A DNA stretch of 64,000 bases, from positions 62,001 through 126,000 of the forward strand of contig NZ_CABPTO010000004.1 in the NCBI RefSeq assembly GCF_902460355.1, given 5' to 3'. The DNA comes from Streptococcus sp. Marseille-P6264 (GTDB taxonomy: Bacteria > Bacillota > Bacilli > Lactobacillales > Streptococcaceae). The position numbers and the translations under genes were made by a program. This document shows positions 47,753 through 57,371 of this stretch, piece by piece. The notes beneath the pieces are model-generated. The model was not told the DNA's origin and ran no database searches. It saw only the letters and a list, made by a program, of their open reading frames with translations. The stretch's first letter is position 1; every line of letters starts with the position of its first letter.

Positions 47753-48943
47753 ATGACATTAACCCGAAAACAAGCTGAAATTAGAGCAACAATTTTAGAC
47801 CAGTTATATGCAAAACGACCTATTTCTCGTATCGATATTTCAAAAGAAACACATATTACTCCTGCTACGACAGGTAATATTATCAACGAACTCATCAAAG
47901 AAGGATTGGTTCATGAACTAGGAGAATTAGATGATGATAGTGTCGGACGTAAAAAAACTCTACTAGACATCACTTCTCGACAACACTTCTATTTAGGTTT
48001 TGAAATTTCTGAAAAGTATCTTGCTTTAGTGATTACTGATAATATAGGTGAGATTTTGGCTAGCGAATGGCATACGCACTACCTGGAGCATCAAGAAGGC
48101 CCTAGTGATATAAAAATCATTCAACTTATCCAACATTTTTTACAAAAGCATAAGGATATTTCTATATCAGCAATTGGAATCGGCCTACCTGGACATGTCA
48201 AATTAGATGAAAGCCAGCAAATCATCTCTAAAAATCCGCTTTGGGAAAATATCAACTTAAAAAGAATACAGGATACTTTTGATGTTCCCGTGTACTTTGG
48301 CAACAAATCTCATTGCCTCACCTTGGCAGAGCGGCTCTTTACCTATCATTCAACAGATAGTAATTTCATCGTGTATCATGTTGCACGAGGCATTCATTGT
48401 TCGTATATGTATAATGGAAGTATCTATAGTCAAGAAAATTTCCTGATTGGAGAAGTTGGGCATACGATCATCAATCCTGAAGGTGAACGTTGTCCTTGTG
48501 GCAAAAATGGTTGCCTGCAAGTCTATGCCAGCGAAAGTGCCTTAATTAACAAAGCAAGTCTGCTCTATCACTCTTCCCGTGTTTCTCTACTTAGAACCTT
48601 AGTGGCTGATTCTAGTGACATCAACCTCAACATACTTCTTACAGCTTACAAATTGGGAGATCTCGGTAGTATTGAGTTGATCAATACCGCCTGTAAATAT
48701 TTAGCTATTTCAATTTCTAATTTATGCCAACTCATCGATATGGAGCGTATTTACTTAGATGGCGAAATCTTCTCTTATCCTATAATTGCAGAACAGATTC
48801 TCTCTTACTTGCAACATATGGTGCAGCTGTTTCCACATCAAAAACAGCCTGAGATTACCATCAAACCATATTCTTATTTGAATGTCGCCAGAGCTGCAAC
48901 CAGCCTTTGCATTAATGCAGCATTTCTTAACAAAAAAAAATGA
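47753..48943 (+). CDS. ROK family transcriptional regulator
   Basis: A 396-residue ROK repressor. The N-terminal winged HTH (about 5-65) has ISRIDISKETHITPATTGNI. The ROK sugar-kinase-like domain follows with IGIGLPGHV and the zinc motif in GHTIINPEGERCPCGKNGCLQ. It is divergent from the PTS-bgaC operon and probably represses it until its sugar is present. GAGGTAAAA precedes ATG. Confidence 0.9.
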   Translation: MTLTRKQAEIRATILDQLYAKRPISRIDISKETHITPATTGNIINELIKEGLVHELGELDDDSVGRKKTLLDITSRQHFYLGFEISEKYLALVITDNIGEILASEWHTHYLEHQEGPSDIKIIQLIQHFLQKHKDISISAIGIGLPGHVKLDESQQIISKNPLWENINLKRIQDTFDVPVYFGNKSHCLTLAERLFTYHSTDSNFIVYHVARGIHCSYMYNGSIYSQENFLIGEVGHTIINPEGERCPCGKNGCLQVYASESALINKASLLYHSSRVSLLRTLVADSSDINLNILLTAYKLGDLGSIELINTACKYLAISISNLCQLIDMERIYLDGEIFSYPIIAEQILSYLQHMVQLFPHQKQPEITIKPYSYLNVARAATSLCINAAFLNKKK

Positions 48944-48964
48944 GAGCCTTTATAGCTCTCATTT
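48938..48964. terminator. Bidirectional terminator after the ROK gene
   Basis: AAATGAGAGC / GCTCTCATTT with a 7-base loop and A9/T5 flanks; it ends the ROK gene and the convergent TIM-barrel gene. Confidence 0.9.
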
Positions 48965-48977
48965 TTAATTGACATAT

Positions 48978-49874
48978 TTAACGATTGATCGAACGAGCAA
49001 TCATCGAAATAGTATGACGCTGACCACGAAGCGCTTTACTCATGGCAAATATATTCTCTACTGGGGCAAGGCAGCCGTACCCCGAATCCCCTATATGCTG
49101 AATATCTACACCACAAATTTTATTTCGAATTGCCATTTGCTTAACAATATCTGTATCCGAACTTTCTTGACTCGTTCCAATAGCGCTCATTACAAGAGCA
49201 CCTTTTTTATGTGCCAATTGAACGATTTGCTTTAAATCTGCATCATCAAATCCTGGGACACTTCCCACAGCTGGAGCTAGGATAATATCTGCTCCTGCCT
49301 CGATAAATTCATCAATAGCATCTAAGTCCGCCACTGGCTCATCTACTCCTGCACCATGCATTTTTCCAGCAATGAGCAAGCCTGAAAAATACTCTTTCAC
49401 TACTCGAATCGTATCGATAATCGCCTGATTGGTCACCCCTGTTCCTGGATTTCCTGTCAAGCAAATAAAATCTACACCATATTTTTCTGCTGCCTGAATA
49501 GTTGCAACGCTAGCTTGTCTACCTTTGTTAATTTCTTGGCGATCTTCAGCCATTTGTGCCTGTGTATCAATTGGTTCCAAATTGACACCGATAGGGCGTC
49601 CGACTAAGTGATGTAGTTCCTCTACAAAGTTTCCTTTCCCAGTCAAACCATCCACATAAGGATTGAAGAGATCGATACCATTTAGCAAAATCAGGTCTGC
49701 ACCAAAAGCTCTAGCCATCTCAGAATTCGTAATATCTCCGATATAAGATTCCTTAAAAGCCACATTTTCTGATAAAATGATACGTCCTTCGCTGGCTTTA
49801 ATGCTTTGCTTCAGTTCAAGGGCCGTCATACTTAAAATTTCTGATGTATTAGAGCTAATAAATCTCTTTACCAT
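48978..49874 (-). CDS. PTS-associated TIM-barrel protein of unknown function
   Basis: A 298-residue soluble protein with alternating strand/helix pattern of a TIM barrel (GADLILLNGIDLFNPY, VDFICLTGNPGTGVT, GADIILAPAVGSVPG). Homologues beside lactose-type PTS genes carry names such as haloacid-dehalogenase-like or PEP-mutase-like; none is proven, and it has no HAD signature. It has its own promoter with a cre-like box over the -35, the same design as the PTS operon, so it probably belongs to the same sugar regulon. Confidence 0.6.
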   Translation of the reverse strand: MVKRFISSNTSEILSMTALELKQSIKASEGRIILSENVAFKESYIGDITNSEMARAFGADLILLNGIDLFNPYVDGLTGKGNFVEELHHLVGRPIGVNLEPIDTQAQMAEDRQEINKGRQASVATIQAAEKYGVDFICLTGNPGTGVTNQAIIDTIRVVKEYFSGLLIAGKMHGAGVDEPVADLDAIDEFIEAGADIILAPAVGSVPGFDDADLKQIVQLAHKKGALVMSAIGTSQESSDTDIVKQMAIRNKICGVDIQHIGDSGYGCLAPVENIFAMSKALRGQRHTISMIARSINR

Positions 49875-49963
49875 ATTTCTACCTCTTTTTATTTATATTA
49901 TGTTAATTATCATGGATTAATTCTCATTGTACAGCTTTTTTATTTATATTTTATTACCAATTA

Positions 49964-50000
49964 AGTATAACACTTTTATTTGTGAATGTAAACGTTTTAC
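49964..50000 (-). promoter_or_regulatory. Promoter with cre-like box for the TIM-barrel gene
   Basis: On the minus strand TTTACA (49987-49992), 17 bp, TATACT (49964-49969). GTAAAACGTTTACA (49987-50000) has one perfect and one imperfect cre half and overlaps the -35. Confidence 0.6.
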
Positions 50001-50057
50001 TATTGAGTGAATAAAAAAATTAAAACAGAGTGTACTAGCCCTAAAAAATCAGATTTT

Positions 50058-50165
50058 TTATTTAAACCAAAGATTTTGTTCAGCGCTATACAAGACTAAA
50101 CCTTTTAGTTCGATTTTAATTCGTTTATTGTAGTAATCAATATAGTTGACGGTGTGTTCAATCTT
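50058..50165 (-). pseudogene. IS3-family transposase C-terminal remnant
   Basis: A minus-strand frame of 35 codons ends in TAA and contains NYIDYYNKRIKIELKGL, the tail signature of IS3-family OrfB transposases (IDYYN-RIK-KLKGLSP-Y). The catalytic domain and both IS ends are missing, so this is a dead fragment. Confidence 0.7.
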
Positions 50166-50195
50166 CCAACCTCAATAGGAAAGAGTGAGATTTAT

Positions 50196-50354
50196 GGTAT
50201 TATCAATCTATCTGGATACTCCACAACAGTGGGTATAACTGACTAGTACGTGGCAACAGGCTTTGTAGCTATAGTTCTACCCTCTACGGTCTTTACTAGC
50301 AGTGTGTTGAGTGCAGACAACGGATACTTCGCAAAAAAGAAAGTACAAAACTAA
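50196..50354 (+). pseudogene. Degenerate copy of the 27277-27696 membrane gene
   Basis: The frame reads GIINLSGYSTTVGITD, then TAG (50244-50246), then YVATGFVAIVLPSTVFTSSV, and ends in TAA at 50352-50354. It matches GIVNLSGRSTTLDMPYWYVG and on to VFTRSV of the intact gene, about 21 of 38 positions, and the DNA is also clearly similar. Only the last third is left, with an in-frame stop. Confidence 0.75.
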
Positions 50355-50422
50355 TCTGCTATAAAATCTATCGTTAATTTTAATCCAAAAGGGAATGGGC
50401 AAATGCTAATTTCCAATACTAA

Positions 50423-50458
50423 AAAATGAGCATTCCCGCAGTTGGAGATGCTCATTTT
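50423..50458. terminator. Terminator-like hairpin
   Basis: AAAATGAGCAT / ATGCTCATTTT with a 14-base partly pairing loop, A/T flanks. It may end the lost gene before it or the alpha-galactosidase transcript 300 bp away. Confidence 0.7.
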
Positions 50459-50765
50459 CCTATGCTATAGTTTGTCATTATAATAAATACAAAACAACTA
50501 AAAATCTCTGATGATGTATGGAGAGTATACACAAATCGGTTAAGTTTAGAACCAAATCTTATCTAATGATACTCAACAATTCACGATGCTAGACTCAATT
50601 GGTCTATTAGTAAACAGTATTCCCAAAAGACCACGAGCTTCTGAATCAGGCATCTGAAGTTAAAAAGGCCTGACCATACTACACAAATATAAATTTTTCA
50701 TTTCTATTCCTAGATATTAAGATCATGGACCAATGATCTCTTCTAGATAGAATTAATCGTGCCAT

Positions 50766-53003
50766 CTACTCATCCTCTGCTTCAAACAGCCAGAGTTTGG
50801 AATCAAAGTCATAGCTTGGCTCTTGCTCAGAATCCTCCAGTAGCTGACCGCTGGAAGCGTCCGTGGTAACTAGCCCAACTCGCATAAGCTCAGCCCCAGT
50901 ATAGCTACGCCCCTCTAGCCGATAGACCTTATCCACAGCCAGTCCTTTCAGTTGCAAACGCTGATGAGAGCGATTGACTTGATTGAGAATCTTGAAAGTT
51001 CCTAAAAGTGCAGTGTTCTGATCCTGACTGACAACTATCCAAGCTGTCTGCCCATCTTCCTTAAATGGCGACTGCAGTCGATAAAAAGTTCCATTATGAA
51101 TCAGCTCTCGATGGCACTTGTAAAAAGCTATCTGTTTCCTGACTTCAGTCAATTCTTCTGGACTTAGCTTATTAAGATCCAGCTCATAGCCAAAGGAACC
51201 GAAAAAGGCGACATTGCCCCGCGTCTTCAACGGAGTCAGACGATTGGTCTGGTGATTGGGCACGATGGAGACATGAGCCCCCATGGACGAAAGCGGATAG
51301 AGAAGGCTGGTCCCGTACTGGATTTTCAAGCGCTCAATCGCATCTGAGTCATCGCTGGTCCAAGCTTGAGGAGCATAGTAGAGCATACCTGGATCAAAGC
51401 GGCCTCCACCTGAAGAACAGGACTCAAATAACAGTCTCGGATACCGTCTAATCAAACGCTCATACAAGTCATAAACACCCAAGACATAGCGGTGAAAAAT
51501 CTCTCCTTGCTGATCAGCTGGCCAGGCAGCTGAGAAGACATCCGTCAGAGGGCGATTCATATCCCATTTAATATAATCAAGCTGCGCTCCTTCGATAACC
51601 GCTGATAGACGTTCAAATATCTCGTCCACTACTTCCGGCCGAGAATAGTCCAAAACAAACTGATTCCGACCATGGTGGGGCTGTCTATCTGGCACTGCCA
51701 GCAGCCAGTCAGGATGAGCTCGATAGAGTTGGCTATCCTTATTGACCATTTCCGGCTCAAACCAAAGACCGAACTGCATGCCCAAACCGTGAATTCGCTC
51801 TGCTAGCGAGCCCAGCCCCCGCGGCAGCTTTTCTGGATTGACAAACCAATCACCCAGCCCAGCGCGGTCATTAGTCCGCTGGCCAAACCAGCCGTCATCT
51901 AGCACAAAGAGCTCGACTCCTACTTCCTGAGCCCTTTCAGCAAGATCCAGTAGCCTATCCTCACTAAAGTTAAAATAGGTAGCTTCCCAGTTATTGATGA
52001 GAACAGGACGCGCTCGCTCGCGCCAGTAACCCCTAGATAGACGTCGACGAAATAGCTGATGAAAGACTTGACTCATGCCGTTGAGCCCCTGATCAGAGTA
52101 AACCAGCAGAGCTTCTGGACTGGTAAAGGAATGGCCCGCAGCCAGCTTCCACTCAAAACCAAAAGGATTGATACATAGCTGCAGCCGTGTCACATCATAG
52201 GTGTCCACCTCAGCCTGAATGAGAAAATTGCCTGAGTACACCAAGGCCGCTCCTAGCACTGGGCCTGAAAACTCAGTCGTTTCCGGTCGCTTAAGAGCCA
52301 CAAAGGGATTGTGGTGAGGACTGGAAATACCACGAGTTGACTCAATGGACTGAATCCCCTGCTGAAGCGGATGCTCCTTGATATGGCGTTCCCGAGCCCA
52401 TGCTCCTGATAGCTGCAACCAGTCATAATCAGCATCTGGCAGATCCAGCGACAGACTGGCTAGGGATTCCAAATAGCAGGTTTCCCTGCCTTGATTAATC
52501 ACTTTGCTAGAGCGAGCGATAACCGGCCAATCAGCAAAAATCGTATAAAACAGCTGAACTTCTACTTTTGTCACCGCATCTCGCAGAGTTAGAATAAGAG
52601 TCTTAGCCTCCATTTGAACCTCAGTATAAGTAGCTGGCAGCCCCTCTAAAGCAGGCTTACCATCTATCATCCGATGACTGACATAGACAAAGTCAGTAAT
52701 ACGTGAGCCATTTTCCTGCCGCAGACAGATAGCGGGATGACGAAAATCTGTCGTGCCGTATTCTGGAAATTCCTGCCGCACATGCTCCAAAGAATAGCGT
52801 AAATCCCCTTCTTTCCGATAGGTTGTCATGGGCCGATGCTGCAGCTCCACCAAATAAGAATAATCCCGCTCCGGTACAGCCGCACCGTAGTAAAGCTGCA
52901 AGAGTTTACCATCCTCCGAAACCCGAAAGATATAAGAAATCTCATCGTTAGTCAGATGAAATTGTCTGCACTCTTCGTTAAACAAAATACTCGCCTTGTT
53001 CAT
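50766..53003 (-). CDS. aga: Alpha-galactosidase, GH36
   Basis: A 745-residue intracellular GH36 enzyme (melibiose, raffinose and related alpha-galactosides). Motifs: NNWEATYF, LDDGWFGQR, the nucleophile Asp in YIKWDMNRPL, and the acid/base region SCSSGGGRFDPGML. The size equals streptococcal Aga. GGAGAAGG precedes ATG. It is preceded on the same strand by an AraC regulator. The raf/msm ABC transporter genes normally linked to it are absent, and decayed DNA with an IS remnant lies downstream. Confidence 0.95.
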   Translation of the reverse strand: MNKASILFNEECRQFHLTNDEISYIFRVSEDGKLLQLYYGAAVPERDYSYLVELQHRPMTTYRKEGDLRYSLEHVRQEFPEYGTTDFRHPAICLRQENGSRITDFVYVSHRMIDGKPALEGLPATYTEVQMEAKTLILTLRDAVTKVEVQLFYTIFADWPVIARSSKVINQGRETCYLESLASLSLDLPDADYDWLQLSGAWARERHIKEHPLQQGIQSIESTRGISSPHHNPFVALKRPETTEFSGPVLGAALVYSGNFLIQAEVDTYDVTRLQLCINPFGFEWKLAAGHSFTSPEALLVYSDQGLNGMSQVFHQLFRRRLSRGYWRERARPVLINNWEATYFNFSEDRLLDLAERAQEVGVELFVLDDGWFGQRTNDRAGLGDWFVNPEKLPRGLGSLAERIHGLGMQFGLWFEPEMVNKDSQLYRAHPDWLLAVPDRQPHHGRNQFVLDYSRPEVVDEIFERLSAVIEGAQLDYIKWDMNRPLTDVFSAAWPADQQGEIFHRYVLGVYDLYERLIRRYPRLLFESCSSGGGRFDPGMLYYAPQAWTSDDSDAIERLKIQYGTSLLYPLSSMGAHVSIVPNHQTNRLTPLKTRGNVAFFGSFGYELDLNKLSPEELTEVRKQIAFYKCHRELIHNGTFYRLQSPFKEDGQTAWIVVSQDQNTALLGTFKILNQVNRSHQRLQLKGLAVDKVYRLEGRSYTGAELMRVGLVTTDASSGQLLEDSEQEPSYDFDSKLWLFEAEDE

Positions 53004-53044
53004 AGCCTTCTCCTTTCGCAGTCTGCAATAATGCTTCTCCTTTC

Positions 53045-53079
53045 ATTATAAAAAAGGCTCTCCCTTTTGGTAAGCCTTT
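53045..53079 (-). promoter_or_regulatory. Terminator of the AraC gene overlapping the aga promoter
   Basis: AAAGGCT (53053-53059) and AGCCTTT (53073-53079) form a hairpin followed on the minus strand by TTTTTT, then TATAAT (53045-53050). A -35-like TTACCA (53068-53073) lies 17 bp before it, inside the hairpin, so terminator and promoter share bases. Confidence 0.6.
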
Positions 53080-53111
53080 CTCTCTAGTATTATTTATCCA
53101 AATGTGACTTT

Positions 53112-53960
53112 TTACAACTCCTGCCCCAGATGAGAGCTAGCCTTGCGAAAATTCAAGGGCGACTGGCCACGCGCCTTCTTGAAAGCTTTTGAAAAGCTCT
53201 GTGTTCCGGCAAAGCCTGTCTTACTAGCAATCTCTTCCACCGAAAGCTGGCTGCTCGTCAGCAAATCAGCTGCCATATTGAGCCGCAAATCATTACTGTA
53301 CTCCTTAATTCCCTTGCCTACTTCATCCTTGAAAAGCCGAGATAGGTAGGAAGGGTGCAGCGCCAATTTCTGCGCTAACTCCTGTACAGATAAACTTTCT
53401 GGCAGATGACTGCTCAACAGTTCCAAGACCTGCTGGACATAAGGATTGACTCGGCGACTTTCCGTGATTAAAGATATCTGCTTAAGACGTTGGGACAAGA
53501 GCTCTAAGAAGCGATAAACTTGTCTTTGCAGAGCTAGTTCAGCTGTTATTCCGCTGCCCTCATAGGCCAGACTTTCAAAGACCAAAGCCTTAAATTCCTG
53601 CAAAGAAGTCAGCTCAAAAGACCATTGGCCTGACTGTAGTCCTAGAGCCTGCAGATAACGAGGCAAGAGGTGCCCACCCAGTCCCATCCAGACATAAGAC
53701 CATGGCTCTTCTCCATCAGCCTGATAAAAGACCGACTGACCCGGCGGTACCACAAAGCCCTGCCCTTCCTGCAAATCATAGCGCCGATTGCCAACAGAGT
53801 ATGTCCCCCGCCCCTCCAATACGATATGAATGACATACACATCCCGAACAGCCGGCCCAAAGCTATGATGGCCTTCCGTTTTTGAATAACCACAGAAAGC
53901 AAAAAAACAATCTTCTTGGCCAAACTGCATAGACTTAACCAAGGTCAGCGAATGCTCCAT
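53112..53960 (-). CDS. AraC family regulator (RafR/MsmR type)
   Basis: A 282-residue activator. The N-terminal cupin domain (VYVIHIVLEGRGTYSV, EGQGFVVPPGQSVFYQ) binds sugar, and two HTH motifs lie at about 190-275 (LSVQELAQKLALHPSYLSRLFKDEVG and VEEIASKTGFAGTQSFSKAFKKARG). It resembles RafR/MsmR, activators of alpha-galactoside genes, and stands directly upstream of aga. The start is at 53960, with GGAGGAGCTG just before ATG; the longer frame is unsupported. Confidence 0.9.
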   Translation of the reverse strand: MEHSLTLVKSMQFGQEDCFFAFCGYSKTEGHHSFGPAVRDVYVIHIVLEGRGTYSVGNRRYDLQEGQGFVVPPGQSVFYQADGEEPWSYVWMGLGGHLLPRYLQALGLQSGQWSFELTSLQEFKALVFESLAYEGSGITAELALQRQVYRFLELLSQRLKQISLITESRRVNPYVQQVLELLSSHLPESLSVQELAQKLALHPSYLSRLFKDEVGKGIKEYSNDLRLNMAADLLTSSQLSVEEIASKTGFAGTQSFSKAFKKARGQSPLNFRKASSHLGQEL

Positions 53961-53978
53961 CAGCTCCTCCTTAGATTT

Positions 53979-54026
53979 GGATAAAACTTTTATCCATATT
54001 ATAAAACAAAAACCACTAAACAGCAA
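53979..54026 (-). promoter_or_regulatory. AraC gene promoter and palindrome
   Basis: TTGCTG (54021-54026), 17 bp, TATAAT (53998-54003) on the minus strand. GGATAAAACTTTTATCC (53979-53995), a perfect 8-bp inverted repeat, lies just downstream near the RNA start, a likely operator. Confidence 0.55.
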
Positions 54027-54046
54027 ATGAATCTGATTAGTGGTTT
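54010..54046 (-). terminator. metF terminator
   Basis: AAACCACTAA / TTAGTGGTTT stem with a 17-base loop; TTTTTGTTTT follows on the minus strand. The -35 of the AraC gene lies in the loop. Confidence 0.85.
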
Positions 54047-54057
54047 CTTCATTCATC

Positions 54058-54936
54058 TTAAAAAGATTGAACGGATGGGGTATGGTTAAAGAGCGCATGG
54101 GTCGCCTTATAGATATGGTAAGCTGTTGCCGCATTATTCATCGTATAGAGATGGATCCCTGCTACATCATGGGTCACCAAATCAACAATCTGATCCACCG
54201 CATAGGCTAAACCAGCTGTCCGCAATGATTCTGGATCATGTTCATACTTATCCAGAATAGCCTTGAATTTGCGCGGAAGATGAATATTCTCACACGTTTT
54301 CAAAAGACGAAGCGCTTGATTTCGATTCAGAATAGGCATGATACCTGCATGAATCGGAACATCGATCCCAGCCAAGGTACACTTATCTTGGAAATCATAG
54401 AAACGTTCATTGTCAAAGAAGAGCTGAGTGACAAGACTAGAGCAGCCTGCATCAACCTTTTTCTTGAGATTCTGAATATCTGAGATCTGGTTTGGTGAGT
54501 CTGGGTGCCCCTCTGGATAGCAGGCTCCGATGATGTCAAAATGTGGTGCTTCTGTCTTGATATACTCAATCAAGTCAGTCGCATATTTAAAATCATCCTT
54601 AGGAGCCACATCTGGAAAAATATCGCCTCGCAAAGCCAAAATCTGATTGACCCCAACACGATCCAAAGCCTGCAAGATATTGGACACCATTTCCTTGGTT
54701 AGATAAACAGCTGGCAAATGGGCAATCGTTGGAATCTCAAGGTCATTGGAGATAAACTCAGCCAAACGAACCGTTGTCTCCTCAATATCAAATTTATTAT
54801 TGCTGGCAGTCACACTGATAAAGTGGGGAGCCAGATCTTGCATCTCCCTCAACGCCTGAAAAATCTTATCATTGCCTACTGCCGGATTAGGAGGAAATAC
54901 TTCAAATGAGAGACTAGGAGTTTGGCGATTCACCAT
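54058..54936 (-). CDS. metF: 5,10-methylenetetrahydrofolate reductase
   Basis: MetF, 292 residues, reduces methylene-THF to methyl-THF, the methyl donor for MetE. The flavin TIM barrel is seen in SFEVFPPNP at the start, HFISVTASNN, ALRGDIF and IGACYPEGHP. It follows metE by 103 bp with a hairpin between, so it is read from the metE promoter with possible attenuation. Confidence 0.95.
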   Translation of the reverse strand: MVNRQTPSLSFEVFPPNPAVGNDKIFQALREMQDLAPHFISVTASNNKFDIEETTVRLAEFISNDLEIPTIAHLPAVYLTKEMVSNILQALDRVGVNQILALRGDIFPDVAPKDDFKYATDLIEYIKTEAPHFDIIGACYPEGHPDSPNQISDIQNLKKKVDAGCSSLVTQLFFDNERFYDFQDKCTLAGIDVPIHAGIMPILNRNQALRLLKTCENIHLPRKFKAILDKYEHDPESLRTAGLAYAVDQIVDLVTHDVAGIHLYTMNNAATAYHIYKATHALFNHTPSVQSF

Positions 54937-54979
54937 AGAGATAAAATTCCTTTCAATCTACTAACTAGCAGCCTATAAC

Positions 54980-55008
54980 AAACCTGCAAACAGCTTTGTT
55001 GCAGGTTT
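54980..55008 (-). terminator. Hairpin between metE and metF
   Basis: AAACCTGCAA / TTGCAGGTTT with a 9-base loop; only a short T-run follows on the minus strand, so partial termination is likely. Confidence 0.6.
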
Positions 55009-55039
55009 ATCAGAGCTGAGTTTAAATGTAGAAATAATA

Positions 55040-57292
55040 TTAATTCAGTTTTTGTCTAGCTGCTTTAGCCGCTTCTACAAGGCGGATCAAGCTTTCTTTT
55101 GTTTCTGGGATACCACGTGTTTTCAAACCACAGTCAGGGTTGATCCAAACTTTCTTGCTTGGTACTTTAGCAAGGATAGCTTCGATCGTGTGGTCGATTT
55201 CGCCTTCATTTGGCACACGAGGAGAGTGGATATCGTAAACCCCAGGTCCCACTTCTGTTTGGAAGTTTTTCGCTTTGAGTTCGTCCAAGATTTCAAGGTT
55301 TGAACGGCTTGCCTCAAAGGAAATCACGTCCGCATCCATGTTGTCGATAGCTGGGATGATATCTGTAAATTCTGAGTAACACATGTGAGTGTGGATTTGT
55401 GTGTCTGGCGCTACTGTAGAGTGTACCAAGCGGAAGGCAGGAATAGCCCAGTCAAGGTAGTCTTCGTACCAGTCGCTACGACGAAGTGGCAATTTCTCAC
55501 GAAGAGCAGCCTCGTCGATTTGGATAATCTTCACACCTGCAGCTTCAAGGTCAAGAACTTCATCCTTGATAGCAAGAGCGATTTGAAGAGTAGAATCCTT
55601 GATAGAGATGTCTTCACGTGGGAATGACCAGTTAAGAATGGTAACAGGTCCAGTCAACATACCTTTGACAGGTTTGTCAGTACGGCTTTGGGCGTAGCTA
55701 GACCATTTAACAGTGATTGGGTTGAGACGAGTGACATCACCCCAGATGATTGGTGGTTTCACCCCACGCATACCGTATGATTGTACCCAACCATTTTTAG
55801 AGAAGAGGTAACCTGACAAGTTTTGACCGAAGTACTCAACCATGTCGTTACGCTCGAACTCTCCGTGTACAAGTACGTCAAATCCAACTTCTTCTTGCCA
55901 TTTGATCCATTCATCAATTTGCTCTGCCAAGAACTTGTCATAGTCTTCTGCTGACAATTCACCCTTACGGAAGGCCAAACGTTTTGCACGGACTTCCTTG
56001 GTTTGAGGGAATGAACCGATAGTTGTTGTTGGAAGAGCTGGAAGTTTGAAGGCTTCTTCTTGGATCGCTTCACGTTCTGCAAAGGCTGGTAAACGAGTGT
56101 AGTCAGCGTCTGTCAAACCAGCGATACGCGCACGAAGTTCCGCATTTTCACCCACACGCTCCGTCGCAAAGAGTTCTTTGTTGGCTGCGAGCGCTTCTGC
56201 ACCTTGACCATTGCGGATAGCATCCAAGTCACGGAGTTCATCCAATTTTTCAACAGCGAAAGCGAAGTGGTTCAAGATAGCTGGTTCAAATTCTTCATTA
56301 GCAGTTGTAAATGGCACATGAAGAAGTGAGCATGAGCTTGTCAATACGATGTTTTCAGCTGGTATTTGCTCAAGAACAGCCAAGCTCTTTTCATAGTTAT
56401 TGCGCCAGATATTCTTACCATTGACAATACCTGCATAGAGAGTCTTGTCAGCTGGGAAACCACCTTTAACCAATTCAAGAGTTTTCTTACCTTCAACGAA
56501 GTCAAGACCGATAGCGTCAACTGGCAAGTTTACAAGGTCAGCGTAGACGTCACGAACGTCTCCGAAGTAAGTTTGAAGCAAAACTTCAAGACCTTTCTTG
56601 TCAGCCAAAAGCTTGTTGTAGAGGTTCAAGAAGAGAGCTTTTTCTTCAGCTGTCAAATCTTTTACAAGAGCAGCTTCATCTAGTTGGATACGAGTCGCAC
56701 CAAGTTCAGCCAATTTTGCAAAAACTTCTTGGTAAGCAGCCACAAAGCTGTCTACGAAATCTTCTGCTTTCACGCCTTCTTCAAAGTCTGACAATTGAAG
56801 GAAAGTGAATGGCCCTACAAGGACTGGACGAGTGTTAAGACCAAGTTCTTTTGCTTCTTGGAACTCATCAAAAATCTTGTGACCTGCAAGTTTTACTTGA
56901 GTGTCTTTTTCAAACTTAGGAACGATGTAGTGGTAGTTGGTGTTGAACCATTTCTTCATCGGAAGGGCACGAACATCCCCTTTTTCTCCCTGGTAACCAC
57001 GCGCCAAGGCAAAGTAGCGCTCAAGATCAGTCAGGTCCAAGTTTTGAACTGAAGCAGGAACCACGTTGAAGAGGAAAGCTGCATCTAGGAAGTTATCGTA
57101 GTGAGAAAAGTCATTTGATGGGATTTCAGTGATGCCTTTTTCTTTGACAATGTTCCAGTGCTTCGCACGCAAGTCTTTCGCTGCTGCCAAGAGTTCGTCT
57201 GCTGAGATTTCATTTCTAAAGTATTTTTCAGTTGTAAATTTTAATTCGCGGAATTCACCCAAACGAGGGAAACCAATGATAGTCGTTGACAT
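55040..57292 (-). CDS. metE: Cobalamin-independent methionine synthase
   Basis: MetE, 750 residues, methylates homocysteine from methyl-THF-polyglutamate. Both barrels are present. The N-terminal [15 protein letters not shown] and the C-terminal zinc ligands in HTHMCYSEF and [10 protein letters not shown] are clear, and [15 protein letters not shown] is conserved. GGAGGACG precedes ATG. A palindromic MET-box lies 80 bp upstream, so control by MtaR/MetR is likely. Confidence 0.97.
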   Translation of the reverse strand: MSTTIIGFPRLGEFRELKFTTEKYFRNEISADELLAAAKDLRAKHWNIVKEKGITEIPSNDFSHYDNFLDAAFLFNVVPASVQNLDLTDLERYFALARGYQGEKGDVRALPMKKWFNTNYHYIVPKFEKDTQVKLAGHKIFDEFQEAKELGLNTRPVLVGPFTFLQLSDFEEGVKAEDFVDSFVAAYQEVFAKLAELGATRIQLDEAALVKDLTAEEKALFLNLYNKLLADKKGLEVLLQTYFGDVRDVYADLVNLPVDAIGLDFVEGKKTLELVKGGFPADKTLYAGIVNGKNIWRNNYEKSLAVLEQIPAENIVLTSSCSLLHVPFTTANEEFEPAILNHFAFAVEKLDELRDLDAIRNGQGAEALAANKELFATERVGENAELRARIAGLTDADYTRLPAFAEREAIQEEAFKLPALPTTTIGSFPQTKEVRAKRLAFRKGELSAEDYDKFLAEQIDEWIKWQEEVGFDVLVHGEFERNDMVEYFGQNLSGYLFSKNGWVQSYGMRGVKPPIIWGDVTRLNPITVKWSSYAQSRTDKPVKGMLTGPVTILNWSFPREDISIKDSTLQIALAIKDEVLDLEAAGVKIIQIDEAALREKLPLRRSDWYEDYLDWAIPAFRLVHSTVAPDTQIHTHMCYSEFTDIIPAIDNMDADVISFEASRSNLEILDELKAKNFQTEVGPGVYDIHSPRVPNEGEIDHTIEAILAKVPSKKVWINPDCGLKTRGIPETKESLIRLVEAAKAARQKLN

Positions 57293-57371
57293 AAACGTCC
57301 TCCAAAAATTGTTGTTGAAACTATCTTAACAGAAAATCCGCCCTCTGTATAATTGGAAAAAATTAAGATTT

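Larger units (their letters stand above)
50001..50765. other. Decayed intergenic region
   Basis: There is no intact gene between the TIM-barrel promoter and the alpha-galactosidase stop codon. It contains the transposase tail (50058-50165), the membrane-gene fragment (50196-50354), a terminator (50423-50458) and AT-rich sequence. A 7-bp hairpin AGATCAT / ATGATCT (50720-50739) could be a weak alpha-galactosidase terminator. A 26-codon frame on the minus strand (about 50657 down to 50580) is unrecognised and probably chance. Confidence 0.6.

Noticed and set aside
48978..49874. Calling the TIM-barrel gene a haloacid dehalogenase
   Set aside because: There is no DXDXT/V motif or other HAD signature; the name used in some genomes appears to be carried over.
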